Positions 22,408-30,687 of a DNA stretch of 35,106 nt are shown piece after piece. The notes under the pieces were generated by a model, which saw only the letters and a list, made by a program, of their open reading frames with translations, was not told the origin of the DNA and ran no database searches. The translations under genes and the position numbers were made by a program. Position 1 is the first letter of the stretch, and each line of letters opens with the position of its first letter. The stretch is from a virus: IMG/VR virus record IMGVR_UViG_3300042565_001418, positions 1-35,106 of that record. The stretch is one strand, 5' to 3'.

Positions 22408-24023
22408 GTGATGGGGATCAATACAACTCGTGAAGAGCTTTTGAGCGTGCTGGTGTTCGCGCTGGAGCTAACGAGCGCCCAGTTAAAATCGACTGTTCCA
22501 CCAGCCGTGAATCGGACGGTCGAAATAGAAAAAACGGCCCCAACGAGTCCCGAGCTTGTTTGTGCAGCGGTGGCCCGAAAGGCGCGGATAGAGGTCGAGC
22601 TAGGCGCGACCAGCGCGTTAGTGGTGCTGCTGTTGACGCATTGAATACCGTTGGCTGTAGCGCCGCCGTTGATATTCGGCGTTGATGCGTCTAACACGCA
22701 GCCGCCGCCGCTGGCTGCGACATCAAGTTGCAGGGAGGCGATGACTAAATAGTTGGTATTGGCCTGCGCGGTGAAGCTCATGCCTGCAACAGATGCGGGC
22801 GTGGTGCTGGTGGTGTTTGCGTCTGAGGTTGGTGCCAAGACCACAGTGCCGTTGAGTTTGGAGAGTATTAGGTCTGAAAGGAGGGCGAGGGTTCCGCTTG
22901 CTGCTGGAGCAGTTAATGTAACCGTGGATGTTGTGGGAACATTAGTGTCTACTTCAAAAGCGATTTTCTTGGAGGAATCTGAAGATCCGACAATGCGTAG
23001 ATCTGCATCTGAAATGGCGTCGATGTTTCGGGATGAGGCCGTGCCCAAGGTTGGCTTATTTAAGATTTGCGCGTCTCCACTGACGGCATCCCAATCTGCG
23101 TTGACATTGACTTCTGCCCCGTCTGCCACATTCAATATAGTCCTTACTTGGCTTGCTGATAAGTCTTCGGGGTCGCCCGTGGAGGCTGTGGCCCGCCCCT
23201 TGATGGTCGATTGGGCCATGTTGGACAGCTTGGTATTATCCACTGCGTCATTGGCTATGGTGGCGGCGAATGACCCCGTCCCGCTTCCTGTTACATTACC
23301 CGTGAGAGTAATTGTCTGATCACCCGTGTTGGTTCCTGTGATTGCATCCAGCTTCGTTTTATCCGCACTGCTCATGCTACCAGCCGCCGAAGTAGTGGCC
23401 GCGCTGATGCTGATTGCGGGGGTTGCCCCACCAGAAGAAGCGATAGGGGCGGTTCCCGTGACGCTGGTTACGCCAGTCGCGGGCGCTGCCCCCCATTCTG
23501 GTGCGGTGGAAGTGCTATTTACTTTAAGGATCTGCCCTGCGGTGCCGATAGGAAGTCGTTCGTTGACCAAAGGGCCGCGATAGAGGGTATCGCCTTGGTT
23601 GGTGAGGATAGATTCTCCTCCTCCTCCAGAAGTTCCATAGCGAGGTAGAATCTGCCATCCACGGGTTACCCCCGTATAGATCATCGTGAAATAGGCTCCT
23701 TCGACATTGCAGACGAGGTTTTCTTCGATAGATTCGATTCTTTCCCCGTTTCGGGCGATGGTCAGGGGATTGGTGTCGAAGGTCTCCGAGTAGTCGAAGA
23801 TATCGATGGAGTCTCCTTCATTCGGGTTGAGCGGGAGAGTAAGAGTAAACGTACCTCCAGAAGTATCTGCGGCGATATTCTGAGAATTAGAAAGCGTTTG
23901 CGGACTAGAGACTACCGTGTAGTTGATGTTAGCTTGCGGGCCAGTTGGCCCAGCAGGGCCGCGCTCCACCACCTCAATGATCTCAATCTCCCTCTCTGTG
24001 ATCTCAATGACCTCTTGGCTCAT
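22404..24023 (-). CDS. Tail fibre protein with collagen-like start and phage fibre repeats
   Basis: A 539-residue protein. After a charged start (EITEREIEIIEVVERGPAGP) comes a short collagen-like GPAGPTGP at 22-29. A beta domain follows (FTLTLPLNPNEGDSIDIFDY). Residues 150-230 carry repeats typical of tail fibres (PLVNERLPIGTAGQILKVNS; MSSADKTKLDAITG at 217-230). Residues 275-315 continue with GRATASTGDPEDLSASQV. The C-terminal part (NYLVIASLQLDVAASGGG) is a beta domain probably used for receptor contact. It follows a small BppU-like gene as in many tail-tip modules. The gene is GC-richer than its neighbours. Confidence 0.85.
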   Translation of the reverse strand: MSQEVIEITEREIEIIEVVERGPAGPTGPQANINYTVVSSPQTLSNSQNIAADTSGGTFTLTLPLNPNEGDSIDIFDYSETFDTNPLTIARNGERIESIEENLVCNVEGAYFTMIYTGVTRGWQILPRYGTSGGGGESILTNQGDTLYRGPLVNERLPIGTAGQILKVNSTSTAPEWGAAPATGVTSVTGTAPIASSGGATPAISISAATTSAAGSMSSADKTKLDAITGTNTGDQTITLTGNVTGSGTGSFAATIANDAVDNTKLSNMAQSTIKGRATASTGDPEDLSASQVRTILNVADGAEVNVNADWDAVSGDAQILNKPTLGTASSRNIDAISDADLRIVGSSDSSKKIAFEVDTNVPTTSTVTLTAPAASGTLALLSDLILSKLNGTVVLAPTSDANTTSTTPASVAGMSFTAQANTNYLVIASLQLDVAASGGGCVLDASTPNINGGATANGIQCVNSSTTNALVAPSSTSIRAFRATAAQTSSGLVGAVFSISTVRFTAGGTVDFNWALVSSSANTSTLKSSSRVVLIPIT

Positions 24024-24388
24024 CGGGCAATCTCCTGATAGACTTTAGCCTTACCTGTGGCGAATGCGATATAGGTGTAGCCTTGGTAGAGTTCGATTTC
24101 GTAGACGTTGTCGCCTGCGGTCAGGTTTGCGGCCTGTGTGGCGGTGATTTCGATTTCGATGGTGCCCGCTGCCCCTCCCAATGTAATCCCGCTTCCAGAG
24201 GTCAATGTGAGCAAAGTAGCACTATCCTTCGCGCACTCACGGATGACCATGTTGGCCCCGTAGCCCGAAAGATTGACTGGGACATTAGACTTTCCCTTGC
24301 AGGACTTAGTCAGATAACGAAACTTCGCCGTCCATGTCTTTCCTTGGACGATTTCAATATCTCTCTCAAGTCTCCAGTAGTTGGTCAT
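24020..24388 (-). CDS. BppU-N-like small tail or baseplate protein, copy B
   Basis: A 122-residue protein. After WRLERDIEIVQGKTWTAKFR it has PVNLSGYGANMVIRE, then GTIEIEITATQAANL, then YEIELYQG, the layout of BppU N-terminal-type phage proteins that join fibres to the tail tip. It aligns along its whole length with the protein encoded at 27068-27436 (PVNLAGFTAKMHIRS, GSIRLFISASDTASL, YDLELYDG), so the two genes are paralogues of equal length. It overlaps both flanking genes by four bases. Confidence 0.8.
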   Translation of the reverse strand: MTNYWRLERDIEIVQGKTWTAKFRYLTKSCKGKSNVPVNLSGYGANMVIRECAKDSATLLTLTSGSGITLGGAAGTIEIEITATQAANLTAGDNVYEIELYQGYTYIAFATGKAKVYQEIAR

Positions 24389-26742
24389 TGAAACAGGGGA
24401 ATGCGGAAGGTCTGATTGGTTCCGCCGATATTCAAAGTAACATCCATCCAGCGAACTGCTGTATTGAAGTTTACTTGGTTTGAATTAGCCGTATTAGTGG
24501 GTGCGGCGTTGGTCGTGAACACTGCTGCTTGGAAGTTTGTAGGAGTCCAGTTTGTTAAAGTTGAGCCGACATTTCCAATTACATAAGTTGTTCCAAAAGT
24601 GGAATTTAAACCTGTTGATCTTGTAAGGTTTCCTCCAGTAGTTGCACCAACAATTAAAGATCCTCCACTAAGACCTCCAAGAGAAACATTGCTGAACGTT
24701 GGAATATTGGTGGCACCAAGTTCGAGGTTGGTGCGGGTTGTTGCGGCGTTTGTTGTGCTGGCAAAGCTAATTGCGCCAACGGTATTCATTCCGCTTCCTC
24801 CAAGATTCCATTCTCCGCCGCTTCCTAGGGTAAGATCTCCTTCTTCAAAATCAATTTCTCCATTAAATCCAATTATTCCAGTATTGGTAAATGTATAATC
24901 ACCAATAACAATTTTATTAAATGTAACATCATTCGTCGCGCCTAACCCAATCGCCGTGCGAAAATTCGTGACGTTGGCGTTGGTGAGCCAAGCTGCACCG
25001 AGGCCGAGGTTGGTGCGATTGACCCCAGCAAATGCGCCAATCGTAAAACTGTTGGTGTCTTCGGTTAGCTCAATGCTTTGAAAGTTTGGTTCACTTGTCT
25101 CCCCCAACCCAATCTCCGTGCGGAAATTTGTTACATTTGTATTAGTGAGCCATGAAGCCCCCAATCCTAAATTTGTTCTGCTTGCCGCCGCATTGGCTGC
25201 TGCGTTGGTTCCCGAAAAATAGATAGGCTCAATGTAGGAGATGTTGTCGGCCAACCTCCATTCTCCGCTTCGATACATCAGTAGAACCGTCTCATCAAGC
25301 TGGTTGAGTGTGATTAGGTTGGTTGCCGCACCCAACTGCCTAATTGCTGTCACTGCATTGGTTGAATTGGCAAGATGGGTAATAGTAGCTCTATCTCCTT
25401 CAAATGTGGTTGCGGGATTCGTGGGTAATGTCACCGTATTGGTAACCCCAGATACAGAAGGAGCAAGGCTGAACAAGAATAGGTTGCGGCTATTTGTCGC
25501 GGCATTTGTTGATGTTCCAGTAACATTTGTCTGGTATTGAACAGTTGTGGATATCGGGGCCGCTTGCCAAAAGTTGGTCGGGCTTACCACTTCTCCGTTG
25601 GTGTTGACCAAAACTGGATTGGTATTAGACCCAAAGAGAGCCGCTTGGAATGTTGCGGCGTTGGTATTGGTTAGCCCGCTCCAAGGAAGTCCAAGGTTGG
25701 TGCGAGTTTGAGCCTGATACAATGGGCGATTTGTTGCGCCACCAATCTGAATTGCGCCAGAATCAAATGTCCATTCTCCAAAAAATATTCTTGTTTCTGG
25801 CTCGATTATGTCATTAGTTCCCCATCTTATTACGGACTCGCTTAAATACAGATCCCCCAAATTTACCGTTTCAAATGTCACGCTATTAGTGGTTCCAAGC
25901 CCGATGGCATTACGGAAATTTGTGGCATCTGTATTTGTAAGCGCAGACCAGCCCAATCCAAGATTGGTTCTTGCGGTTGCGGCGTTAGTAGATGCGGTTC
26001 CGCCGTTAGCCAATGCCACTACCCCCGTAACGTTTGTGGCCAGTGGGGCTGTTCCTACAATATTAGAAGCCAACGCTACAGTTCCCGTAATATTTGCTGC
26101 GGTAATATTGCTTAATCCTGAAGCATTTCCGTTGGTTGCAAGCTTTGTATCAAGATTTGACTGAAGATTAACAACTCCTGAAATGGGAATATTAGTCAAA
26201 AATGCGCCATTATTTGTAGACAAATTGGTTAAATTTGTGCTGGCTGGTTGAAATGCTGTAACCGAACTAGTTGCGACAGTTCCAAGTAAAAGTGCCGCTC
26301 TTGCAGCTTCTGCATTTGTAGCAATAAAAACTGCGTCTCCAATTGTTGTTATTCCAAGATTCTGTCTAGCATTTGCAGCATTGGTAGCGCCTGTTCCACC
26401 TTGAGTAATCGAAAGGGTTCCAGCGAAATTAGTGAATGTTACTGAGGGAATGTTTGACGCTGCTATAACCCCGACAATACTTGTGGATTGGAGGTTGGTT
26501 AGCGCCCCACCATTACTAGTGGCAAGATTTGAAAGTGCCGCTGAAGAAGCTTGAAATGCAGTTGCTGGGTTTGTTGCAGCAGTCCCCAATCCAAGTCCAG
26601 TGCGAGCATTGGAGGCATCAACACTCCAGAAATTTGTTGGCTGAACAACAGTATTATTTGTTCCCACAAGAACATTTCGCGTTTGTCCGAAGCCAGAAAC
26701 AACCAAGGCTCCACCGATAATAAGTGAGAGAATATATTTCAT
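24385..26742 (-). CDS. Exported Thr/Asn-rich fibre-like protein with repeats
   Basis: A 785-residue protein. The N-terminus is a Sec signal peptide (MKYILSLIIGGALVVSGFGQ). The rest is built of phage fibre repeats around TNAATARTNLGLG and LTNTNVTNFRTEIGLG. Copies begin near 45, 120, 253, 345, 415, 517, 572 and 664. The PTNFW module occurs at 35-39 and 388-392, each time after a DANG-like turn, and again in the 125-residue protein encoded at 19308. The C-terminus (MDVTLNIGGTNQTFRIPLFQ) is a beta domain. Composition and repeats say tail fibre, whereas the signal peptide says export. It lies between the two BppU-like genes. Confidence 0.8.
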   Translation of the reverse strand: MKYILSLIIGGALVVSGFGQTRNVLVGTNNTVVQPTNFWSVDASNARTGLGLGTAATNPATAFQASSAALSNLATSNGGALTNLQSTSIVGVIAASNIPSVTFTNFAGTLSITQGGTGATNAANARQNLGITTIGDAVFIATNAEAARAALLLGTVATSSVTAFQPASTNLTNLSTNNGAFLTNIPISGVVNLQSNLDTKLATNGNASGLSNITAANITGTVALASNIVGTAPLATNVTGVVALANGGTASTNAATARTNLGLGWSALTNTDATNFRNAIGLGTTNSVTFETVNLGDLYLSESVIRWGTNDIIEPETRIFFGEWTFDSGAIQIGGATNRPLYQAQTRTNLGLPWSGLTNTNAATFQAALFGSNTNPVLVNTNGEVVSPTNFWQAAPISTTVQYQTNVTGTSTNAATNSRNLFLFSLAPSVSGVTNTVTLPTNPATTFEGDRATITHLANSTNAVTAIRQLGAATNLITLNQLDETVLLMYRSGEWRLADNISYIEPIYFSGTNAAANAAASRTNLGLGASWLTNTNVTNFRTEIGLGETSEPNFQSIELTEDTNSFTIGAFAGVNRTNLGLGAAWLTNANVTNFRTAIGLGATNDVTFNKIVIGDYTFTNTGIIGFNGEIDFEEGDLTLGSGGEWNLGGSGMNTVGAISFASTTNAATTRTNLELGATNIPTFSNVSLGGLSGGSLIVGATTGGNLTRSTGLNSTFGTTYVIGNVGSTLTNWTPTNFQAAVFTTNAAPTNTANSNQVNFNTAVRWMDVTLNIGGTNQTFRIPLFQ

Positions 26743-26743
26743 T

Positions 26744-27067
26744 TTACATTAGTCGCTTCCAAACCCGCTTTGTTCCTGTTTGGCTATCATAGTCATTGGG
26801 TCGGACTACGAATGGGAGACTTTGATCATCAGTTCCGTTGGTCAGTTGATAAATGGCTGGGATTCCGTCGATCACCAAAAAGATAACAATCCCAACAGCA
26901 TAAGTTCCACTAACCGTATTGAGTCCATCAAGATTAGTCGATCCGCCGCCATCCAATCCCGTAACAGATGGCTCCACGCGAAGGATATTGACGCTTGGAG
27001 TTTGAATCGGCGTTGATGAGACGCCGATAACGCTGGAAGAAGGAATGGGGATGCAAATCTTGCTCAT
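26744..27067 (-). CDS. Small hypothetical protein of the tail-fibre cassette
   Basis: A 107-residue protein. The middle is GLDGGGSTNLDGLNTVSGTY followed by a hydrophobic strand (AVGIVIFLVIDGIPAIYQL), then DSQTGTKRVWKRLM. The hydrophobic stretch is probably a buried beta strand, because it carries Asp, Gly and Pro. The family is not recognised. It begins directly after the stop of the BppU-like gene and ends one base before the next start, so it is part of the fibre operon. A tail-tip adaptor role is possible. Confidence 0.65.
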   Translation of the reverse strand: MSKICIPIPSSSVIGVSSTPIQTPSVNILRVEPSVTGLDGGGSTNLDGLNTVSGTYAVGIVIFLVIDGIPAIYQLTNGTDDQSLPFVVRPNDYDSQTGTKRVWKRLM

Positions 27068-27436
27068 TTAGCGGGTAACCTCTGGTGAAATGATAACATT
27101 ACCTTGTAGGATTCGGGTTGTGATGGCCCCATCGTATAACTCAAGGTCATATACGGCTTTATCGCAGACGGAGAGGGAGGCGGTGTCGGACGCCGAAATA
27201 AATAGTCTAATAGATCCTGTAGTTTCATTCAAGATAATTCTACCATTGCCTACAGCAGTAGACAATTCAAGAATTAGTGCTTTGGATTCGGGCTTTGACC
27301 TGATGTGCATCTTGGCCGTAAACCCAGCAAGGTTGACGGGAGCCGAAGGTTCGCCCGTCTCATAGAAAAGAGTCTGATTAAATGTTGCTCCTTGGAATAT
27401 ACAAATATCGGCAACAGCAATAGGTAATTCGGCCAT
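27068..27436 (-). CDS. BppU-N-like small tail or baseplate protein, copy A
   Basis: A 122-residue protein: ICIFQGATFNQTLFYETGEP, then PVNLAGFTAKMHIRS, then GSIRLFISASDTASL, YDLELYDG and a closing VIISPEVTR. This is the pattern of BppU N-terminal-like proteins found before receptor-binding genes in many tailed phages. It is the paralogue of the gene at 24020-24388, so the fibre cassette was partly duplicated. It is the first gene after the large terminase, 18 bases from its stop. Confidence 0.82.
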   Translation of the reverse strand: MAELPIAVADICIFQGATFNQTLFYETGEPSAPVNLAGFTAKMHIRSKPESKALILELSTAVGNGRIILNETTGSIRLFISASDTASLSVCDKAVYDLELYDGAITTRILQGNVIISPEVTR

Positions 27437-27454
27437 AAAAATTCATATTAGAAT

Positions 27455-29296
27455 CTACCAATTCTTCCTTAGAGTCAAGGCTTGTTTAAGTTTCTTGAAG
27501 GTTTCTTTATTAACTCTTTTCTTTTCTTCTATCGCTTCTGATCCCGCCATGGCTCCAAAGACTTTACGGGCGACAAACAATCCTACAGCAAATGAGTCAA
27601 ATAAGTCGGGGGACTTTCCTATCCGTTTTTTCATATCGGTCTTGGACTCAATGATGATCTTTCTGGTTCGGCGCACATACTTCCTCTGGGTCATCTCCCA
27701 TGCCAAATCGGGGCTGATGCCCTTTAGTTGTTCACATTCTAGGAAGTAGCGGGCGGCGAAGCACAGTTCTGAAGCCATGTTGTGGAACAATTCCTTGCCG
27801 ACTTGGGGTTTTCCCGTGACCTCGTTCCTCATGGCGTATTGGGCACTTACTGGCAAATCTGAAGCCGCCCCTGCAAAACTCACTGCATGCCAACCCTTTA
27901 GGAGTTCTCGTTCTCCGATTGACCAGAAAATACCACCCGCCGAAGCATCTACCCCCATCCACTGATTTGGAATTCCCAATTTGAGAGAGAGATCATGAAT
28001 TTGCTGGATCATCTCATATTGGAAGTCTTCTTGAGATCCCGCCCTCCTATTGAGGACATACTGTTTCTCGACAGCTATCGCCCATTTACCACTGATCAGC
28101 TTGCCATACTTGAGGTGGGTGAAGACAAACCTATCGCCACCTTCGGTGTAGCTAGGGTCAATTCCTGCAATATCTTTCGGGGTTCCGTCCCAGATCGGCT
28201 TGTCTAGCGCACCATGGCGAGCTAGGAGGATATCAGAGACAATCGTGGAGTCATCAGCATCAGCGGGAGGCCAGAAGCCCCTAAACTTTCTCCAATACTG
28301 GGGGTTGAGTTCTCCAAGTTCCTTTCGGGCTAATGCCACATCGTTTGGTTTTGGGAGGAACGGGTAGCGGAGTCCCTTTCCAGCATCGAAGGACTGTTGG
28401 TTGGGATTGTCGTTCTCTGAGTCAAATCGTATGCATACTCCCTCAATACCAGCCACTCGTATCTTCCAGTTCGGGGTTTGCTCGTCCACACTCATCCACC
28501 CCTTGATCGGTTCGCAAAATTTTCCGTGGGGATCAAAAATGGAGGACGGGTTACCCGCTCCAACGATATAGAGTTCTTGTGCGCCCTTAAATCCCCACAC
28601 AGCCTCGTTAATTACGGAAGCCGAACAATCTTGCAACTCATCGATTATCAACACGATACGACGATTCTTTTTACCCTGAAGTCGTTTTTGGGCATCATCT
28701 TTGTATTCATCACCCGCTGCTAGAAGCATGATTGATGAAGCATCGCTTACCCCTGTTTCGGGATCGATAATCGCCCCCTCCTCGTCCGAAAGCTTGATAA
28801 TGTCCATGGATTCGATGAGCCTTCCAGAGGCTAGTCCCATGTTTCGGGCTTCGCGATACATCTTGACCAGTGCTGCCCAGATGCGCTGCTTGGCGTCTAT
28901 TTTGCTCGTAGAGACCACAATGGTCATCGTATTGATTGGATCACAGAACCAGTTGACAAGAGCGAACGCCGCCATGCCATAAGACTTACCAGAGTCAGTT
29001 CCGCCAGCCAGACCAGTCACGCTTCGGACAAATCGATTGCCAGTTGCCCCGTCTACCTCGTAGACTTGATTGCAGAATGCCTGTGCGCTAAGTTCCGCCC
29101 ACCTATGCCACTGAAAAGCTGGCCAAATAGCAGAGACAATATTTCGGTAATGCCTAGCTTTTCCGAGTCCGCCTTCTTCGGGTGTTAACCCCTGCAAGAA
29201 AGCATCCATCTCAATACGGATCGGTGTAATCGCCTGTCCGTCTTTGGGTAACCACAACCTCCCGTATTTCTCTATCCCTTGATCAACTGTTGCCAT
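27455..29296 (-). CDS. terL: Terminase large subunit
   Basis: A 613-residue packaging ATPase and nuclease. Walker A is GGTDSGKS at 98-105 and Walker B is IVLIIDELQD at 214-223, with acidic 219-220. The C-terminal RNase H-like nuclease has AGIDPSY (Asp380), GVDASAGG (Asp450) and KSPDLFDSFAVG (Asp564, Asp567), as expected for three acidic metal sites. It pumps DNA through the portal and cuts concatemers. Length is typical. The leader has no Shine-Dalgarno. The gene is head-to-head with the small subunit gene, only 28 bases apart, and heads the long structural unit. Confidence 0.95.
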   Translation of the reverse strand: MATVDQGIEKYGRLWLPKDGQAITPIRIEMDAFLQGLTPEEGGLGKARHYRNIVSAIWPAFQWHRWAELSAQAFCNQVYEVDGATGNRFVRSVTGLAGGTDSGKSYGMAAFALVNWFCDPINTMTIVVSTSKIDAKQRIWAALVKMYREARNMGLASGRLIESMDIIKLSDEEGAIIDPETGVSDASSIMLLAAGDEYKDDAQKRLQGKKNRRIVLIIDELQDCSASVINEAVWGFKGAQELYIVGAGNPSSIFDPHGKFCEPIKGWMSVDEQTPNWKIRVAGIEGVCIRFDSENDNPNQQSFDAGKGLRYPFLPKPNDVALARKELGELNPQYWRKFRGFWPPADADDSTIVSDILLARHGALDKPIWDGTPKDIAGIDPSYTEGGDRFVFTHLKYGKLISGKWAIAVEKQYVLNRRAGSQEDFQYEMIQQIHDLSLKLGIPNQWMGVDASAGGIFWSIGERELLKGWHAVSFAGAASDLPVSAQYAMRNEVTGKPQVGKELFHNMASELCFAARYFLECEQLKGISPDLAWEMTQRKYVRRTRKIIIESKTDMKKRIGKSPDLFDSFAVGLFVARKVFGAMAGSEAIEEKKRVNKETFKKLKQALTLRKNW

Positions 29297-29324
29297 TTAT
29301 AAAATTTACACTACACTAATCGCA
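29297..29324. promoter_or_regulatory. Divergent 28-base region between the terminase genes
   Basis: The whole gap between the two divergent start codons is 28 bases and AT-rich. It begins TTATAAAATTTACAC on the plus strand. Any promoter boxes for either gene must lie mostly inside the opposite coding region. TATAAA/TTTATA-like boxes are present, but I cannot assign a complete promoter. Confidence 0.35.
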
Positions 29325-30095
29325 ATGGAGAAAAAGCGCAAGGTTGCAGAACGGGATTGGGATGCGCCCGAAAATCGACTTAAAAAACAGAATGCATTTC
29401 GTCTATATGCCGCTGGTAGGGAATTGCCAGAAGTAATGAAAGCTTTGGACACAAAGCACAAAGCCACGATTGAGAAGATGATATATAGCGAGAAGTGGGA
29501 TGAGTATGCCAAGATCTGGCAGGAAAATCCCGAAAAAGAAAATCTTTATCCTTGGGACAAAGAACGCCCCATAGCTCTAGTTCCGCCCCCCGCAAAGATG
29601 GAGGAGATGGATAAAAAACGCAGGCTTGAATGCATTAAGGGATTCTCCATGTATTGTTCGGGGCGCACCCTACGGGACATTGCCGAGGAACTGAAGGTTA
29701 GCGAGTCTACCGTTTGCTTATGGCGGGATACCCAGCGTTGGATTCAGTGCAGGGAGCGTCTCGTCAACGATCAATCCCCCGCCCCTTGGGAGGATGACGG
29801 GGTTCCCACTTTGATGTCGGAAATTACGGCTTCATTGGAGACCATGAAAAAATCGATCAAGTTTCTGACTGGCAAAGTATTAGTCAAGGCCGCTGATGCC
29901 GCGCAAGACCTTGATGGTATGGAAGCTCTTGGCATGATGAGAAATATCAAACAACTAGCCGAGGCAGCGTCGATCAACTTCTCTGAAGGCCCGAATCAGC
30001 AAAATGCTATTCAGATCAATATAGCCACCAAACTGGAATCCATGAAGATTCCCGAGGACTCAACCTACGAAGCGGAGCTTGTGGTTAATGAATAG
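29325..30095 (+). CDS. terS: Terminase small subunit
   Basis: A 256-residue protein with two helix-turn-helix units. The first is at about 22-58 (AFRLYAAGRELPEVMKAL). The second is at about 103-138 (FSMYCSGRTLRDIAEELKVS, then ESTVCLWRDTQRW), a strong HTH followed by the Trp-rich end seen in phage small terminases. Residues 165-215 are helical and may oligomerise. It recognises the packaging site and recruits the large subunit. Position beside the large subunit gene supports this, although the two genes diverge. Its stop lies inside the start of the next gene. Confidence 0.82.
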   Translation: MEKKRKVAERDWDAPENRLKKQNAFRLYAAGRELPEVMKALDTKHKATIEKMIYSEKWDEYAKIWQENPEKENLYPWDKERPIALVPPPAKMEEMDKKRRLECIKGFSMYCSGRTLRDIAEELKVSESTVCLWRDTQRWIQCRERLVNDQSPAPWEDDGVPTLMSEITASLETMKKSIKFLTGKVLVKAADAAQDLDGMEALGMMRNIKQLAEAASINFSEGPNQQNAIQINIATKLESMKIPEDSTYEAELVVNE

Positions 30096-30687
30096 TCCGA
30101 GATTCTGCTATTCGCGTAAAACCACTGTCCCGCCGCAGGGCTGGTGGGTTAAGTGCCCAATTGTGGATGAACCCGTCCACGGTGGAGATTTTTGGGATAT
30201 GGTTGGTAATTGTGAAAAGCTTTTGGTTTCCAAGGGAATTACTCCGCCTATTGATTTTGTGTCGCAAATAGAAAACAATCTTTGTGACAGAATGGCTGGC
30301 AACGAAAACTGTGTGCCGTGTTCTCAAGAAAAACAGAAACTTGGTTTTTCAGAAATTGTTCGCTGGGTCAAGGCCATGTATCAGTTTGCCGTAAATGGCA
30401 AGTTTGAGCTTGTCTCACAAGAAGAAGCTGAACGCCGTGCCAAGATCTGTGCAGCTTGCCCTCACCAAATAGCAACATCTGGTTGTTGGGGGTGCAAGGG
30501 AATTGCTGGAATGCTGCCCCATATTGCAGGAGCCAGAAAAACTTCCTATGACTTGCAACTCAAGGCTTGCGGGGTTTGCGGATGCTACAACGCCGTGAGC
30601 GTCCACTTACCCGTTGAGGTGCAGGGCGGAGAGAATCTGGAATTTCCCGATTTCTGCTGGAAGTTTAAGCAACCTCAAAGCGAGTAA
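30088..30687 (+). CDS. Cysteine-rich zinc-binding protein
   Basis: A 199-residue protein starting MNSPRFCYSRK. Cysteines cluster as ENCVPCSQEK near 76, then KICAACPHQI, SGCWGCKG and KACGVCGCYNA, enough for two or more zinc sites. VPPQGWWVKCPI near the start and EEAERRAKICAACPHQ are patterns that I have seen in phage proteins of unknown role. An in-frame ATG nine bases earlier is possible, but the chosen ATG overlaps the previous stop by eight bases. The 3' end overlaps the convergent helicase gene by 23 bases. No enzyme motif is visible. Confidence 0.72.
   Translation: MNSPRFCYSRKTTVPPQGWWVKCPIVDEPVHGGDFWDMVGNCEKLLVSKGITPPIDFVSQIENNLCDRMAGNENCVPCSQEKQKLGFSEIVRWVKAMYQFAVNGKFELVSQEEAERRAKICAACPHQIATSGCWGCKGIAGMLPHIAGARKTSYDLQLKACGVCGCYNAVSVHLPVEVQGGENLEFPDFCWKFKQPQSE

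Noticed and set aside
22753-23319. A 188-codon open frame on the plus strand, with another at 22114-22644
   Set aside because: Both are antisense to GC-rich genes (the collagen-motif fibre and the helical protein). Low-complexity Ala/Val/Ser composition shows that they are shadows.
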